From assembly GCF_029784135.1 (NCBI RefSeq), contig NC_073746.1, forward strand, positions 51,909,393 to 51,973,392: a stretch of 64,000 nt of DNA, in the 5' to 3' direction. Below are positions 25,326 to 36,699 of this stretch, piece after piece. Under the pieces are notes generated by a model, which did not search any database, was not told where the DNA came from, and was given only the letters and a program-made list of their open reading frames with translations. Source of the DNA: Toxorhynchites rutilus septentrionalis. Lineage: Eukaryota > Arthropoda > Insecta > Diptera > Culicidae. The position numbers and the translations under genes were made by a program. Numbering within the stretch: position 1 is the first letter of the stretch; each line of letters opens with the position of its first letter.

Positions 25326-25361
25326 TATATAAGCGAGCGCCGCCCGGAAGTCCACTCAGTT
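25326..25361 (+). promoter_or_regulatory. TATA box plus arthropod initiator
   Basis: TATATAAG at 25326-25333 is followed by TCAGTT at 25356-25361, whose A (25358) lies 32 bases from the first T of the TATA box. That spacing fits a focused RNA polymerase II promoter, and TCAGT is the arthropod initiator consensus. The intervening DNA is GC-rich against an AT-rich background. It points rightward into the repeat units of the element. Confidence 0.55.
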
Positions 25362-25419
25362 ATAATTGAACAGCGATTGGAGCATGTTGTCGCTATTGTG
25401 GTGAAGCTCTTCGTTTATC

Positions 25420-25501
25420 ATGAAAGCGCGGATGAACGGTGTCACCAAGAGCCTGTTTGTACACCTTAGGCCAGAAGAGAATCCATCAGGAGGAGAGTGA
25501 T
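25420..25501 (+). CDS. Possible 26-residue ORF downstream of the promoter
   Basis: The second ATG after the putative start site opens a frame beginning MKARMNGVTK and ending before TGA at 25499-25501; a six-codon frame at about 25390-25410 precedes it. The peptide is basic then acidic and matches nothing I know. It could be chance, a relic of a longer protein, or a non-coding transcript. Listed only because it follows the promoter directly. Confidence 0.15.
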
Positions 25502-25564
25502 TCCACAAACGGTTCCCCGGGAAGAGATCGGAGCAGCCGCCACACACACATACACACGCGGAAC

Positions 25565-26980
25565 TCGTTTGGATGCCATTCAGCATCGAGAAAATTCCGA
25601 AAAGATCCAATCGTTACTGAAAAAAATACATTCATGCGAAAGAGTTCATTTTAATGTTTTCTGTCCATGTAACACTACGACTAAATATTTTTCAATCAAG
25701 TGCTATTAACAGGTGGTTATCGAGTTAGCATTAACCACTGGTGGGCTTCGAGTATCGAGGAAAATCAGGAAAGAACTAATCGTTGCTGAAAAAAAATCTG
25801 CCAGTTCCCCTGGGAATTGAAAAATACATTCATGCGAAAGAGTTTATTTTAATGTTTTCTAACCATATAACACAGCGACCAAATACATTTGATTTTGTAA
25901 TTTTTCAATCAAGTGTAATTAGCAGGAAAGCTTCTGAACATTATTCTTCCCTATCAGTAGGATATTTTCGTATCCAATATTGTATGCGCGCAACGGAAAA
26001 TGTTTCGCATCGCGAAAATTATATAATTTTCAATCGATTATTGCTCAGTCGTCGCAAGTTTCAAACTCAGAGAGTTCATTCCCCTCTAGTTTTCCTTCCA
26101 AATTGCCATCGTAAACCACACCTTCTCTCGATTCAATCACGCACAAAAAGCATACTTAAGCGATATTCTGGTGGTGAAACGCGTTTCAAGGCGAATGAAC
26201 TGAAAAGTTTAAAGCCTCTTTAATCCAACATCATCATCATCATGAAACGCGTTCATTTTTTCTGAGGACATCGACAAGACAACATCATTACTGAACGAGC
26301 TGAACGTGCTGGACGAGCTGGATGGCGAGGGATCGAGGGATTCATTACCAGGCCTGACCTGACCTGAAACACATGCAGTTTGTGTGGAACTGTGAGGGAG
26401 GGCAAAAAAGCCGATTCATCAGAAGGAGAAGAGAAGACGACCGAGAGAGTACCAGCATCGAAAATTGGTTCCGGGTGAGGTATCGAAGCAACTGCCACAC
26501 GTATACACGCGTGCAACTTACGTTCGCTGGTTATCGAGAAGAATCCGGAAAGAAGTGATCGTTGCTGTAAAATAATCTGCCAGTCCCCCTTGGACTTGGA
26601 AATTACATTCAAGCGAAATAGTTTATTGTAATGTTTTCTATCCATTTAATACTGCGACCAAATACAATTAATTGTGTGATTTTTCAATCAAGTGCAATCA
26701 ACAGGTGGTTATCGAGCTAGCATTAGCCACTGGTGGATTTCGAGAAGAATCGAAGAGAATCCGAAAAGATGTCGTTGCTGCAAAATAATCAGCCAGTTCC
26801 CCTTGGAATTGAAAATTACATGCAAGCGAACGAATTTATTTTAATGTTTTTTATCCATATAATAATGCGACCAAATACCTTTAGTTCTGTGATTTTTCAA
26901 TCAAGTGCAATTAGCAGGAAAGCTTCTGAAGATTATTCTTCCCCATCAGTAGGACATTTTCGTATCCAATATTGGATGCA
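25565..26980 (+). repeat. Four diverged ~200-bp repeat units
   Basis: Units lie at about 25565-25740, 25748-25990, 26530-26735 and 26735-26975. They share 'ccagttcccctgggaattg', 'tttattttaatgttttctat', 'gcgaccaaatacatttgat' and 'tttttcaatcaagtgcaatt'. Units 2 and 4 are the most alike over their right halves, with offset near 985 bp, so a block of two units was probably duplicated. The apparent 146- and 161-residue frames here come from the repeats and lack domain signatures. Confidence 0.75.
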
Positions 26981-27145
26981 TAAAACCTTGTACCTCCAAC
27001 GTAACGCTCTCGTTTTCGAAGTCCCCCAAATATTCATTTATTCATTCATTCAGAATGAATTCAGATTCAACTTCAAACAAATGATCACTAAAATCAACGA
27101 TAGTCCTACGTCACCATTGCGGTTATATCATAGATATAAACCACT

Positions 27146-29414
27146 TCCTGTTTTTCCCATTGCTGTATACACAAGCATTCCAAATCGGTTCCAGAAAAAA
27201 GCAACACTTGTGCCATGAGGAAAAGAATATTTTTTTACTGTTGAACGGAAGGAAAGTTTAAAGTACATGGCGCTTCTCGGGACGAAATACATAAATAAAG
27301 GTTCGGGGAATCAACAGAAATGCTGGAAAAGTATCGAACATATCGTACATGTGTATACTTTCGCATCCTTTTTCCCGTTTTTGTCACTAGTTCAACCCGT
27401 GTTTTCGGTGTTATGAATGAATAATCTACTTATTTGTCGTTGAAATTGGATTCGGTTTCTCCGAAGAATCAAGCATGGTCAATTTAGTAATGGAACTCAA
27501 ATAGCTGCGTGTATTGATTTTAGTTTAGCAATTTAAAAAAATATTTCGCGCAAATATAGGATTTTCTTTTCTTTAAAAACATGAACAATGTTTTGTTATT
27601 GTTAATGTCATTTCTCATACATAGGTGCTTGAACCATCCAAAAGTTTTTTTTTCCGAAATTAGACACTCAATTCATCTTAGTATAACGACCTAAAAAAGG
27701 CTTCCCAAAAGCGTGTTAGTGGGAGGAAGTTTTCGTGTTTCGGGATGAATCGCTTACACGCTTTTAATTGTGTCTGGGATGAGCTCCCGTTCCTACTCTG
27801 TAGCGTGACCAAGCTGTGCATGTCATTAGCTGGAGTTAATTATAGTCTCGAAAACAAGCTTGACAAGCTTGACAAATGTGCCACATATAAATTCTGTTGA
27901 TTACCACAGAGAATGAAACGAACAACGTTCGAAACAATGTCATTTTTCATTCTTAGCTGACTAGAATTGTGTATCCGATTTAGAACTCAGAGTAATAAAA
28001 TCGTGTTGAACACGCGCTTGTGATTATTGGGGATTACTTTGACGGTCCATTGGAGTGTGCAATTGTGTAAAATTTTTAAGTCAAAACTTACCTCGCTCGA
28101 GTTGAGTGATTGCAAGCAGCTTGCAAGTTTTGTGGCCGTGAATGCAGTACTTCGGCCAAGTAGACCTCCACTCAATTATATAACAATCCAATTTAACCGG
28201 TTCTCCCTGCGGTAAATAAACTACTTGGCACCAAGAAGGCAAATCCAGCATCTCTTCTTGGCAGAAAATCGTTTCCTCCACAACGAAAGAATTTCATCGT
28301 GGTTCACTGGCAGTTCTAAATGCGAAACTTTGACAATTTCAAGAGTTTTAATTACTTTCCACCAGTGGTAGTATTTCAATGCAATTGCTGCATTGCAACA
28401 TTAATCTCAAAGCATAAGCATAAGGTTCTGTTCAGAATATTGTTTATCAGTGGAAATAAAATGAAGATGGAAATAAAATTAAATACCCCACATTTCCCGA
28501 TCTTTGGGCAACGCCACTAAGAATGTGCATCATTCAATACCACCCAATTCTAAGTATGGTTACACAAGATAATCGAACATGTTGAATTAATAAAAACTTA
28601 GTGTGTTTACAAACTCTAAATTTATATTCAAATTCACAGCTGTAACCGAGCAAAAGTAACATCAGAGAGACAAACACGACACGTGTTTTGATATAACCAC
28701 CAAGTATTTATAACTATTTCACGAAAACTTTCCCCAAAATCCTGCTGGGGAGCTCTGACTTTGTAATTATTGAATCGAGCCACGCAAAGCAGAATGAGAC
28801 TGCAAAATACTTCGAAACGTGCGCCTGCTAGCGGCGCCAAATTGGGGAGTGGTTGCAGACACGAACAAAGTGGAAAATAATTACCATCATCCAGTGTGGG
28901 TGAAAGCTGTTTTCTTCAGGTATTTTATAAACGGAATTATAAACGAAAAGTGAAAAACAAAACAAAAAAAGCAAGTGCCAGGAGAGGCAGAACTGTGTAG
29001 AGGAAATGAGGTTAAAATGGACAGGGTTGGTAAAATGAACCAATGCTCAAACTTCGATAATTTAACTATAAACAAATTGATACTTCTTCATAATCCTATT
29101 CTTAGAACATTTGAAGCTGTTTAAGACACCCTGTTACGCATGAAACTGTCAAATGTAAAAAAATAATAAATAAAACAGAAATTTCTCTCACGGTAGCCAT
29201 TTTGATGTAATTTTCTGTGTATCGTATTTAAGGAATTTCTCGTGAAATTTAAATTATTCGACCTGATATCTTCGACAAAACATCAATTTGGACAACTGTT
29301 CACATATTCAATGAGATGTAAACGGATATTTTGTTTGGTTTCTGTGATTAATTCGCATTCGAAATTACTTTGTTGTTTGGGGCAAAATGAGCCACCACTG
29401 GATAACGACTAATA
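27146..29414. other. No gene recognised
   Basis: Non-coding. Short opposing frames at 27987-28281 and 28634-29075 carry no recognisable domain. Motifs such as 'gttaaaatggac' (29010) and 'ggggcaaaatgagcc' (29378) resemble ends of small repeats, but I could not pair them. Confidence 0.4.
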
Positions 29415-29690
29415 ATGTCATGTTTTCCAAAGCTGATCCACCTCATCAAATGTTGCTTTTCAAGGGGTTCCTTTTGTGGCTTTGACCCTGAAAAAATATG
29501 CCACCTCGACCAAAAGCAAACCTCAATATGTGAAGCGTTATGTGTTTCTAACTACTTTTTCGCACGTATGAGTAAATTCTTATTACTACTCTAGGTGAAT
29601 AAGCTCAGCCTACTATTCCAATAATGATTTAGAAAAATTTAGATAAGGAACAACGCCTAAATCTACCCATTTAGCATGATATGTGTAATT
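29415..29690. repeat. Unclassified repeat X, copy 1
   Basis: Direct match to 36700-36975 by shared blocks, including 'tggctttgaccctg' and 'gcgttatgtgtttctaacta' aligned with 'gccttatatgtttctttaaa', and the ends 'aacgcctaaatctac' against 'aacgcataaatctat'. Identity looks moderate, so the copies are old. Non-coding; family unknown. Confidence 0.6.
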
Positions 29691-29796
29691 GTTCATTTTA
29701 CCACCACCATGTGATCATTTTAACCGCACGATAAGAAAATGCTCGATTTTACATCTTATTTTCTTTTAATGAAAAATGTACCATTTTTATTTTTTA

Positions 29797-30781
29797 CTAG
29801 CTGACCCGGCAAACTTCGTCCCGCCCAAAATTTATTTTTCGTTATCACATCCATGTTTCCTTACTAAGCGCTGTTCATGGGTCCAATCGCAGAATTGTTC
29901 ATTGATTAAAAAAAAATACGTTTAAAATTACCTTTTACTATAAAATTCCTAGTACTTCTACCAAAACTCGTCATTATAATATCAGATTATCTCAGACACA
30001 ATTCTCGTTCAAGTTCACCCCTAAATTCCTCTCTCGAGTTTTGCTCTTATCAACACATTCGGCGATCCATTCATATTTATATAGATAGAAGATGATAGTG
30101 GAGTAGGAGTGCGTTTTAACACATTAAAATCCATTTCCATTTTCAAACGAAAATCAATTTCGTTAGCGCAAACATTTGTGTTTCATTTGTATGGCAGCCA
30201 CCCCTCGGAGAGGGGGGAGGAGTATCGAACCATTATAGAAACGTTAATCAATCTCTAAAACCTCTATATGCCAGATTTAATTCCATTTGCTTGATTAGTT
30301 CTCGAGTTATTCAGACCCCCCCACCTCCTGTTGAGAGGGGGAGGAGTGTCAAACCACATTAGAAACAGTTATTGCCTCCTAAAATTTCCACATGCCAAAT
30401 TTGGTTCTATTTTCTTGATGAGTTCTTAAGTTATGCAGAAATTTATGCTTCATTTGTATGGCAGACTCCCCCCCCCCCTTTTTGAGAAAAGGGAGAAGTG
30501 TCTAACCACCATAGAAACATTTATTGCATTCTAAAACCTCCACATGCCAAATTTGGTTTGGTTTGCTAGATTAATTTTCGAGTAATGCAGAAATTTTTGT
30601 TTCATTTGTATGGCAGCCCCCCCTTAGAGAGGGGGAGGGGTTTCGAACTATCATAAGAACCATCCCCGACCCTAGAAACCCCTACATACCAATTTTTGTG
30701 TCGATTGGTTCTGTAGTTTCCGAGTCCATAAGAATCAGACAGACAGACAGAAATCCATTTTTATATATATATATATATAGA
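29797..30781 (-). mobile_element. Helitron-like element, complete non-autonomous copy
   Basis: On the minus strand it starts TC(TA)n at 30781 and ends GCCGGGTCAGCTAG at 29797. The flanking bases are A before TC and T after CTAG, the A^T insertion signature of Helitrons, with no target-site duplication. The 985-bp interior contains repeated ~110-bp sub-blocks ('gccaaatttggtt...ttcatttgtatggcag') and no Rep/helicase frame. A short 'agacagacagac' tract lies next to the TA-rich end. It is the best reference copy in this window for the family. Confidence 0.7.
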
Positions 30782-31355
30782 TAATAAAAACCGTTTGTTG
30801 AACAACAGTTAGATAAGCTATATATTCTTCGAAGAACGGAAATTGTAGCAGTATGTGGATGAAGTAAATGGGCATTTTCCTTAGGATGTTCATTTGAACC
30901 GCTTTTCCCCTAATTAGCAGAGCCTCTGCGATTCCACGAAAAACGTCTGAGGCAGAATGGAACAGAAGCTACGTTCTCATTCTGGTTGAAAATCTATTTA
31001 TACTCTCGTTTCAAACGAGACAAAAAACATGTTTATGTTCGTTACGTGTTCTTGCTGCGCGAAGGGAAGATGAAAGTATGATCACTTAATTAATGCTTAC
31101 ACAGAGCAGGGACAAAATGAATGAATGACTAGATTTGTGTTGTTTTACATCTAGTTAAATTTTGGAACGTTGATTATTTTCTCCTATTAACGTAGTTTTT
31201 CGTCTTGATGGAATATGTACGTACGGAGCAGCAATAGAATACATTTTAATAAGTTTATGGGCGGAGGTTGTGCTATTTTCAGTGATCGATGGAGGATTGA
31301 GCGAATTTCAACGATTTATGAAGTATGGAGGCGTTTGAATCAAGAACAAAGGGCT
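30782..31355. other. No gene recognised
   Basis: AT-rich non-coding spacer between the Helitron-like element and repeat Y. No repeat pair or motif found. Confidence 0.45.
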
Positions 31356-31610
31356 TGACTGGGTAAGGAAATGAAAAGTTCTCCCAAACCAAATCACCAG
31401 TTATAAGGAAAATATTATATAGGGTACCAAATATGAAATTTTGACTATTTTTTCGAACCCCTTTGGATCTATGGTGAAAATTCTAGATAGCTAAATAGTT
31501 CAATAGATAAAAATTTGAAAAAAAAATACTGAAAGTGCATCTTACTATGGTGTATCGAGATATATGATCAATTTTTTTTCATCAAAATTGTAGTATTAGA
31601 AAAAATCTTC
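31356..31610. repeat. Unclassified repeat Y, copy 1
   Basis: Direct match to 36187-36470: shared blocks include 'ctgggtaaggaa', 'gaaaatatta...ggtaccaaat', 'ttttgactatttttt' and 'aatactgaaagtgc'. Identity is moderate. The two Y copies and two X copies lie in mirrored order (X-Y...Y-X) but all in the same orientation. Non-coding. Confidence 0.6.
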
Positions 31611-33522
31611 AAACACTGGATTTTTTTTGAGGACTTCAAAACCCAGTACTGGTTCAACTTATATTCAAATATGTTCGAACGCGATTTTGAATATTCATGA
31701 CTTTTTTTTTCAGAAAAATTTGAGAACGTGGTACGAAAGTAAATAATTTTTAAACAATATTTTTTTAATTTCATTTTTTTATTTTCTAATATATTTTTTT
31801 ATTTTCCTGAAATCTATAAGTGTATCGTATTCATGTGTTCGTAAAAGGTCACCCAAAAATTATCACCAGAGCAATGAATCTGCCTTATTTTTCAAAATGA
31901 TTACCAGATAAACGTTAACTCATTTGTAGAGAAAAAAAAAGGCGTCGCATAAATCAAAGCTGACAAAAGCCGGATAATTTTCATGTTACATTTTTTCTGG
32001 TACTCATTAACATCCATTGATGAAGAACCCTCGATGTTTCAAAGCGGAAACTATTTCTAGAATGCTTCCAAAATCAGTTTGTTCTTGGAGTTCCAGAAAA
32101 AGACTACAACCTATGGGCGTTCCGATAATAGATAACTGCATTGCGCACCATTGCTTGTGGGGATTAAATTTCCTCTGGCGATGGACTAATTAAAGATTGT
32201 CCAACGCCAACAGTATGACGAATCAGGGACAAATTCAAAACATAAATGTAATATATCGAGAAAAATAAGAAATGTCAATCATGCTAAATTCAGAAATACT
32301 GGACAAGGAATTGAAAAAAATATTCAACGATCTAGCAATTTGAATATTGGCAGCACGTCAACCATAATCACAAAATCTTGGAAGCTATCTCATGTGGTCC
32401 AAAGCAAATATTTATTTCATTACTGAAGACAGAATTTCTGTATCCACCTTATTTATAATTACTGATCCTGGTAATCGAATAGTGGAACCGGACCTCGAAG
32501 TAGGAAGATTATTTCACACACAACTTTCCGACAGCCAAGGTATCGGTATAGTGAATAATACATCAGAAAAGGATGAAGATAGCGATGTTGGGAAAGATGA
32601 AGATGAAGAAAATAAGAAGAATAGTCACAGTAATCAACCGGAAATAGCAGTTCTGAAAAACAGAATGCAATTCACACAAAATTTAAATTCTAAAGTTTAA
32701 TAATACGATAGAATGGGAATAACAAAATAACTTAAATTTAGCTACAATGTTTTTCACACAAAGTCTTTGAGAAAACAAAACAAATTGCTATGAGGAAAGC
32801 AATGCAACTATAATTTCGTTGTATCATGTTATATTGTGTTGTTTTACGTGTCCATGTGATAAATATTGTAATAAATGTTTTACTATAAATTTTGCATGTG
32901 GCACTGAAAATAATGTTTAAAAATACATATCGGAGAGAAAAAAAGATTTTTCGTTTTATAAAAATATCTGTTTCGAATACATCACGTTTCCATTTTATCA
33001 CGCGAATTTTTTTTTTGAGCGTGATATAATCTAGACGTCACTCTATTGTATTGGGTACAAAATTGTAAAATTATGTATTTTTTCTGAATTCCTATATGAT
33101 TCTCTACAAAAGCTATTATGGTGCGATTTATTATAAAAAATCCATCGAAATTAAAATTTTTTAAATTATAGTAGTTTATTCTTATTTCTAAATTATGCAT
33201 TTTTTTAAATTTTTAGATCTATTGAAACATAATTGTTATTTAAATGTACGTGTTTTTGATATGTGATTTTTTCACAATTTTAGAGCGATGTGCGTTACAA
33301 TTTTTTGGTAATTCGAAATTTTGGAATTTTTAAATGAAGTTATTCATGATTTGTTTTCTAGTGTTTCGAGGATTGAACATACTATTTTTTCCTAATTAAT
33401 TTTTTTTATTTTCATGAAATCGATTATTTCATTGTATTCGTAGATTTAAATTCAAAAGACGAAACATATCAATATCAGATCTATTTGTAGGATTACAATT
33501 TCGTATAAATCGTTTTGAGTTC
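31611..33522. other. AT-rich DNA, mostly unassigned
   Basis: Apart from the weak ORF at 32392-32700, no gene is seen. Two loosely similar T-rich stretches near 31780-31840 and 33400-33445 ('tttttattttcctgaaatc' and 'tttttattttcatgaaatc') may be parts of one decayed repeat. Confidence 0.4.
32392..32700 (+). CDS. Weak ORF, 102 residues, acidic C-terminal half
   Basis: An open frame from ATG at 32392 to TAA. The first half is hydrophobic (NIYFITEDRISVSTLFII). Around residues 60-75 it is rich in D/E/K (EKDEDSDVGKDEDEENKK). I recognise no domain. An acidic tail like this occurs at the end of some DNA transposases, and the surrounding DNA is repeat-derived, so a transposase remnant is one guess. 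A chance ORF is at least as likely. Confidence 0.15.
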   Translation: MWSKANIYFITEDRISVSTLFIITDPGNRIVEPDLEVGRLFHTQLSDSQGIGIVNNTSEKDEDSDVGKDEDEENKKNSHSNQPEIAVLKNRMQFTQNLNSKV

Positions 33523-33564
33523 CAAGCTGTTGATTTATTTATTTATTTTGGCTTAACGTCTTTA

Positions 33565-35597
33565 CAACATGGCCTGATTCACAATTCTTCTCCAATTAAC
33601 TCGGTTCGTGGCTATCTTTCTCCAATTCCGCGGGCACCCCGTGCTCACCATGTCATGCTCCACTTGGTCTAAGCACCTTGCTCGTTGTGCTCCTCGTCGT
33701 CTCGTATCAGTCGGATTCCAGATGAACACCATTTTTGCAGGATAGTTATCCGACATTCTTGCAACATGTCATGCCCAACGTATCCTTCCAGCTTTGATCA
33801 CTTTCTGGATACCTTTATCGTAGCCTTAACCAGTCTTGTCAGCTTCACTGGGAAGCCGTTTCGTCCATGATTCTCCATAGCTCTTTTAGTGTTATTGAAT
33901 CGTATGCGATGAATAGATAGTGCGTGGGAACACTGTACTCACGGCATTTCTGGAGGATCTAACGCAAGGTGAATATTTGGTCAGTAGTAGACCGACATTC
34001 GATGAAGCCGGCCTGATAACCTCCCATGAATCTGTTTGCCAGTGGCGATAGACGACGGAAGATGATTTGGGAAAGCACTTTGTAGGCTGCATTCAGGACG
34101 GTGATTGTGCGAAAGTTTTCACAGTCTGGTCCCATCTTTCCACTTCTACGGTAGTTGTTCTGTTTCCAAATTCTGACAATCAGCCGATGCGCATAACTAA
34201 CCAACATTTCCGGGCCCATCTTGATAAGTTCCGCTCTGATGCCATCTTTGCCAGTTGATTTGTTGTTCTTCAATTGTTTGATAGCATTCCGAACTTCACC
34301 TATCGTTGGGGGTGGCACATCTTCATTATTTACTGCACCAACATAATCGCCTCCATTGTCATCTTGGTCCTCTGCCTGTACGCCATTGAGGTGTTCATCG
34401 AAGTGCTACCTCCACCTTTCGGTCACATCTCGTTCGTTCGTCGGTATACTCCCATCCTTATTACGACACATTACTGCTCGTGGCACGAAGCCTTTTCGGG
34501 ATGCATTGAGTTTCTGGTAAAACTTTCGCGTCTCATGAGAACGGTGCAGCTGTTATAGTTTTTCGCACTCCTCCTCTTCCTGGCGGCGCTCCTTTCTCGG
34601 AAGAGTTGGGTTTTCTGTCTCCGCTTCTGTCTATATCGTTCCACGTTCTGATGGGTACCTTGACGCAGCATTAGCTCCCGCGTGGCGTTCTTCTCATGTA
34701 ACACTTGCTGACACTCATCATCGAACCACTCGTACCGTCGTCTTCGTTCCACTTGTCCTAGGATGTTCACCGCTACGCTGTTTATGGCTGTTTTGATCAT
34801 GTTCCAACAGTCCTCAAGAGGAGCTCCGTTAATTTGTTCCTCTTCCGGCAGCGCAGCTTCAAGCGAATGTGCGTAGTTTTCGGCGACATCTGTTTGTTTC
34901 AGTCGCGTAAGATAGTACAGTTGCGGGCATCGATACCGAATGTTGTTCACAACGGAGAGTTTTGGGCGCATCTTGACTATCACCATGTAGTGGTCCAAAT
35001 CGATGTTAGCGCCTCGATAGGTTCTGACGTAAGTTATGTCCGAGAAATGCCGACCGTCTATCAGAACCTGGTCGATCTGAGATTCTGTTTGATTGGGTGA
35101 CCTCCAGGTGTGTTGGTGGTGGAATTTGTATTGGAACAAGATACTGCGTACGGCCATATTCTTAGAGCGAAATCGATGAGTCTTAGGCCGTTTTCATTTG
35201 TTACCTGTTGTGCGCTGTACATGCGCTGGACACTGAAATCTCCGATGATGATCTTGATGTCATGTTTTGGGCAGTGTTCGTATTCGCATTCCAGCTGCGC
35301 GTAGAATTCGTCTTTGTCATCATCAGGACTTGCAAGATGAGGGCTGTGCACATTAATTATGCTGATGTTGAAGAATCGACCCTTAATCCTTAATCTGTAC
35401 ATTCTTGGGTTGATTGACCACCGTCCAATCACACGCTTCTGCATATTCATGAAAGCTGTACCTAGCTCGTTAGTGTTGCCGCAGCTCTGGTAGATGGTAT
35501 GACCATCGCGAAATGTTCGTACTGTAGATCCTCTCCAGCACACTTCTCGCAGTGCTACGATGTCAAACTTGCGGTTTTCCAATATTTCGGAAAGCAC
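33565..35597 (-). pseudogene. RTE-like endonuclease/reverse transcriptase, broken
   Basis: Fragments on the minus strand, in order: an AP-type endonuclease (35597 to about 35250) with FDIVALREVCW and KHDIKIIIGDFS, where family members have catalytic E and the GDFN block; its C-terminal part with DQVLIDGRHFSDITYVRTYRG and DLDHYMVIVKMR (about 35080-34970); a basic linker; an N-terminal reverse-transcriptase part (34318-33959) with KSTGKDGIRAELIK, FRTITVLNAAYKVLSQI and GFIECRSTTDQIFTLR; and a C-terminal segment near 33600-33760. Several frameshifts and stops separate them, and the palm domain with the catalytic DD is absent. Function in the family: target-primed reverse transcription. This copy is dead. 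Confidence 0.8.
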
Positions 35598-35994
35598 ACG
35601 AGTACTTCCGATGAAATTGAGAGATCGACAATTCCACGTCTCGAGTTTCTAATCGTTAGTCCGTTTTCGTCGCCTGGGTCTGTGTCGACTGGTCCGGTTC
35701 AAATCTTCTTGTGTATCGTTCGTTGCTTGGTGTTTTAGTGATGCAGCTTGCAAGGTCTGCGACCAACACCACTATCTCGCAGGAGGACCATCGTGATACT
35801 GCTGCTTTATGTCCCGAGTACCACCAGGACTGGTCAAAGACGCTTATAACGGCGTCAATTCGCTTAGAGGAGCTGTTTCCGGGCTTGTGTGGCTTTTCTT
35901 GGGGGCTGACAGTGCCCAATGCTCATCCCACCACAACCTAGACAGTTCCCCTGAAGCAGTGCAGGCCAGAAAAACGATCTATGACGATAGTATT

Positions 35995-36060
35995 TCTGAC
36001 CCGAACCTGAAGCCCCCATCTTGGCAAGCGCAACGCTTACCACTAGGCAATGGGGACCAC
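35995..36060 (-). repeat. tRNA-like head of the RTE insertion
   Basis: On the minus strand the first ~65 bases inside the target-site duplication read like a tRNA-derived promoter: A-box-like TAGTGGTAAGCG, an anticodon-arm-like gcgcttgccaag and B-box-like GGTTCGGGTC. Together with the RTE-type 3' end this gives the insertion a SINE-like architecture. An internal Pol III start is inferred, not shown. Confidence 0.5.
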
Positions 36061-36186
36061 ACAAGCTGTTGAGAATGGCGTGGAAAAGAAAAAAGTACGT
36101 TTTCAATCAATGACTTTTATAGTGAATCATATAGGGATTCGGAAAAATTACCTAATTTTCTAATTTGGTACCCTGATAATATTTCT

Positions 36187-36470
36187 CAATACAACATGGC
36201 TGGGTAAGGAAGTAAAAAGTGCCTTAAAACCGAATCACCCGCTCTATAGAAAATATTTAATATGGTACCAAATAAGAAATGTTGACTATTTTTTGAACGC
36301 CTATGAAGTTCACCATAGGATCTATAAAAAACGTATTTTTTTTGCACGCCATTCTCAATAGCTTCGAGATAAAAAATTGGAAAAAAAAATACTGAAAGTG
36401 CGTCCTACTATGGCGAGAAATATTACCATAAAAAAATTTCAATAATAATTGAAGTACTAAAAAATTGATT
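36187..36470. repeat. Unclassified repeat Y, copy 2
   Basis: Direct match to 31356-31610 (see that entry). Immediately upstream, 'taatttggtaccctgataat' (36160) is partly complementary to 'tttaatatggtaccaaataa' (36250), so Y may have an inverted-repeat end. Confidence 0.55.
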
Positions 36471-36699
36471 AAATGATGAATTTTTTTTTCAGAATTTTCA
36501 CAGTTTTGTGCGTCATAAAAAATATATTTCCAAATTTTGATTTTTTTAGAATTTTGAAACCAATTACAGGTTAAATTTATATTCAAATGTGTATGTTCAT
36601 TTGTTTCGGTATACGTTTTTTGATATTGGTGATTTTTTTCGGAATACTTCGAGAACTGTGCGGTTTTAATTTGTTGACCCAATAATGTTCTGTTCATTA

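Larger units (their letters stand above)
25072..27145. mobile_element. Element with gacgtaggacta inverted ends and an internal promoter, copy 2
   Basis: The left end ttgacgtaggactacgtc near 25074 is complemented by gatagtcctacgtcacc at about 27102-27118. The latter is followed by 'attgcggttatatcatagat', the inverse of the left end of the 21852 element. Downstream of the left end lie a TATA box and initiator (25326-25361), a short frame at 25420-25501, and four diverged ~200-bp repeat units. No transposase is recognised. The roughly 2.07-kb length and promoter suggest a transcribed non-autonomous element; class unknown. Confidence 0.5.
33523..36072 (-). mobile_element. RTE-type retrotransposon with internal deletion, TSD-flanked
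   Basis: CAAGCTGTTGA occurs at 33523-33533 and 36062-36072, so the inserted unit is 33534-36061 on the minus strand. Read 5' to 3' it has a tRNA-like head (about 35995-36060), an RTE-style endonuclease and partial reverse transcriptase, and a 3' end with an AATAAATAAATAAAT tail. The reverse-transcriptase palm, including the catalytic aspartates, is missing: the sequence jumps from the region after the SITLKELWRIMD-like segment to the C-terminal SWNPTDTRRRGAQRARCLDQ-like segment. This copy cannot move by itself, but perfect 11-bp duplications show it inserted as a unit or degraded modestly afterwards. Confidence 0.8.

Noticed and set aside
25783..27218. Frames of 146 and 161 residues at 25783 and 26733 as related proteins
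   Set aside because: Their similarity comes from the DNA repeat units; they have no domain signature and differ outside the repeats.
29378..29720. 'gcaaaatgagcc' and 'cattttaacc' motifs as termini of one MITE
   Set aside because: I could not find a convincing inverted pairing beyond a few bases.
34067..35393. Plus-strand frames across the RTE region
   Set aside because: They are shadows of the minus-strand endonuclease and reverse-transcriptase fragments.
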